Both the position numbers and the translations under genes were made by a program. A stretch of DNA of 7,030 nucleotides from Planctomycetota bacterium (GTDB lineage Bacteria > Planctomycetota > J058 > JARGOJ01), in assembly GCA_029210225.1 (NCBI GenBank), contig JARGOJ010000470.1, positions 1 to 7,030 of the forward strand, in the 5' to 3' direction. Position 1 is the first letter of the stretch, and every line of letters starts with the position of its first letter. The notes beneath the pieces are model-generated. The model did no database searches. It had not been told where the DNA came from and was given only the letters and a program-made list of their open reading frames with translations. Of the stretch, positions 5,919 through 7,030 are shown in pieces.

Positions 5919-7030
5919 CTATTGAGTTCTCTCGGGATGATAGCCTTCGGCGACCAAACGATTGATGAAATCACGGAAACCAATTTTCCCTGAGGGACCT
6001 GGGTCAATGCCAAAGTCTCGGGGGTCAAAGTAGTAGCTGGCGTCAATATTTGAGGCATAGAAAGTGCCAAAGAGCATGGGCGGGAAGCGAAGGGCAAGGT
6101 CTTTCAATCCTGTTCCGACAACGGCGGGGGCTTTGGAGAGGAAGAAGGCGTACACTTCTTCAAAGGTCTTGCCGTTGGCGAAGCGCATCTTTCCGACATG
6201 AAGCCCATCTTTAGTACCGTCAATCAAGGCATCCACGCGTTTGGCATAGAGGCCAATGTCTGCGGCGCGGTCGCCAGTGTGGACGGCGGATGAGATCCCT
6301 GTGACGGCCTTCTCGAATTGACGGTAGTTCGATCCTCCCTCAACGAGCTTTAGGAATTCTTCAGCTTCTTTCAGAGCCTGCCCGGTGAGGCGCGCACCAT
6401 TAGGGCTGAGGCTTTGAGCAATGGACGCTCGGGTCTGAAGCGTGTGAACAATATGAGCGAGTTCATGGCGCTTGGCGAAGCCGACGGTGTCCGTGAGGTT
6501 CTTCATTTTGCCGAAGCCGGCCAACTGAATTTCGTAGAGGCCTTTGGGGAAGACGCCAACGGTCTCGGTTGTTCGAGATATGGTGACGCCGTTCTTCTCT
6601 GCGAAGGCGGCGAGGTCGTCCATGAGCTGGTTGAACTGAGCGCCGTTCATGCGACCGGTGTTGCCGGTCAGGCGGCCGTCGACGATCTTCTTTAACTGGG
6701 CTGCGACGTCTGCGCTGACGGTGTCGTCGATCTTCGATGAGACGGTCCTCAGGGTTTTGGCGTTGTTAAACGCTGGGCCGGTGAGGCGCGCTTTCGTGGC
6801 ATCGTAGGCTCGGGCAGCGGCGTTGTTGTTGAGCAGGCTGGCTTCACGAGCGAGGGATTTGGCGCTTGCTTCGGCGAGCCTCAGGGCTTCGACGCTGCGC
6901 TTGGCTTCTTCGGCGGCCTTGACTGCTTGCTCGGAGAGGCGGGCGGCTTCTTCCGCACGGCCAGCTTTGACGGCGTCCCTCGCGGCGCTTTCAAGACGCT
7001 TGGCTTTGGCGACCGCGGCTTCGGCTTTGA
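5919..7030 (-). CDS. Ala-rich helical protein with C-terminal HExxH zincin-like domain (5' end outside window)
   Basis: I do not recognise this family. The frame has no stop up to the right edge. The ATG at 6650 has no Shine-Dalgarno, and 126 in-frame residues precede it, so the gene continues outside the window and at least 369 residues are visible. Visible residues 1-65 are Ala/Glu/Lys/Arg-rich and should form long helices or a coiled coil (KAEAAVAKAKRLESAARDAV and similar). Residues 66-126 are a linker. The C-terminal domain (about 127-369) contains KRHELAHIVHTLQTR, where His188, Glu189 and His192 form an HExxH zinc-peptidase signature and His195 follows. Downstream Glu residues near 222-231 could give a third ligand, which is unproven. 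The motif RLTG occurs at 81, 119 and 213. A long helical region plus a C-terminal metallopeptidase-like domain resembles the layout of effector or polymorphic toxin proteins, but no export signal is visible because the N-terminus is missing. The pseudokinase follows after 17 bases. Confidence 0.75.
   Translation of the reverse strand, partial: KAEAAVAKAKRLESAARDAVKAGRAEEAARLSEQAVKAAEEAKRSVEALRLAEASAKSLAREASLLNNNAAARAYDATKARLTGPAFNNAKTLRTVSSKIDDTVSADVAAQLKKIVDGRLTGNTGRMNGAQFNQLMDDLAAFAEKNGVTISRTTETVGVFPKGLYEIQLAGFGKMKNLTDTVGFAKRHELAHIVHTLQTRASIAQSLSPNGARLTGQALKEAEEFLKLVEGGSNYRQFEKAVTGISSAVHTGDRAADIGLYAKRVDALIDGTKDGLHVGKMRFANGKTFEEVYAFFLSKAPAVVGTGLKDLALRFPPMLFGTFYASNIDASYYFDPRDFGIDPGPSGKIGFRDFINRLVAEGYHPERTQ

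Noticed and set aside
6648..6650. ATG at 6650 as the start of the HELAH gene
   Set aside because: There is no Shine-Dalgarno before it, and the same frame runs on for 126 codons to the right edge with a protein-like, Ala-rich composition.

Overview
The window comes from a Gram-negative bacterium. The signs are a lipobox-type lipoprotein signal, Shine-Dalgarno starts, short intergenic gaps and a LysR-family regulator. The mix of a eukaryote-like SLC4 transporter, an NhaR-type regulator and a membrane-anchored Ser/Thr kinase-fold protein with a proline-rich tail would suit a predatory or deltaproteobacterial-type lineage (Bdellovibrionota, Myxococcota, Bradymonadota). That placement is a guess and no marker gene supports it. 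There are six protein genes and no RNA gene, insertion sequence or CRISPR array. Spot counts by hand suggest GC rises from the low-to-mid 40s per cent at the left edge to about 60 per cent at the right edge.

Left part (1-1221, plus strand): the C-terminal three quarters of an SLC4 bicarbonate transporter whose start lies outside the window. Its signature residues resemble the Na+-coupled bicarbonate transporters more than the Cl-/HCO3- exchangers. It converges on a minus-strand NhaR-like LysR regulator (1262-2176). The family NhaR senses Na+ in enterobacteria, so a Na+/bicarbonate/pH module is a reasonable inference.

Middle (2212-4283, minus strand): a metallo-beta-lactamase/double-rhodanese fusion of the persulfide dioxygenase type lies 35 bp upstream of nhaR and is probably co-transcribed with it. 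The short gap holds a perfect T-N11-A dyad typical of a LysR operator. Upstream of the fusion gene, a 161-bp gap carries an unusually dense set of small inverted repeats with GGTCA/TGACC half sites. Beyond that is a cupin-domain lipoprotein.

Right part (4399-7030, minus strand): a two-gene operon, read right to left. The first gene is open at the right edge. It has an Ala-rich helical N-terminal stretch and a C-terminal domain with an HELAH zincin-like motif. Seventeen bases after it comes a 500-residue protein with two membrane segments, a kinase fold that has lost all three catalytic residues (a pseudokinase), and a Pro/Ala-rich tail with two kinds of repeated short motif. This pair is the least familiar part of the window and the best candidate for something undescribed.

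No stretch longer than 300 bases lacks a gene. The gaps at 1222-1261 and 4284-4398 contain no terminator or promoter I could defend.
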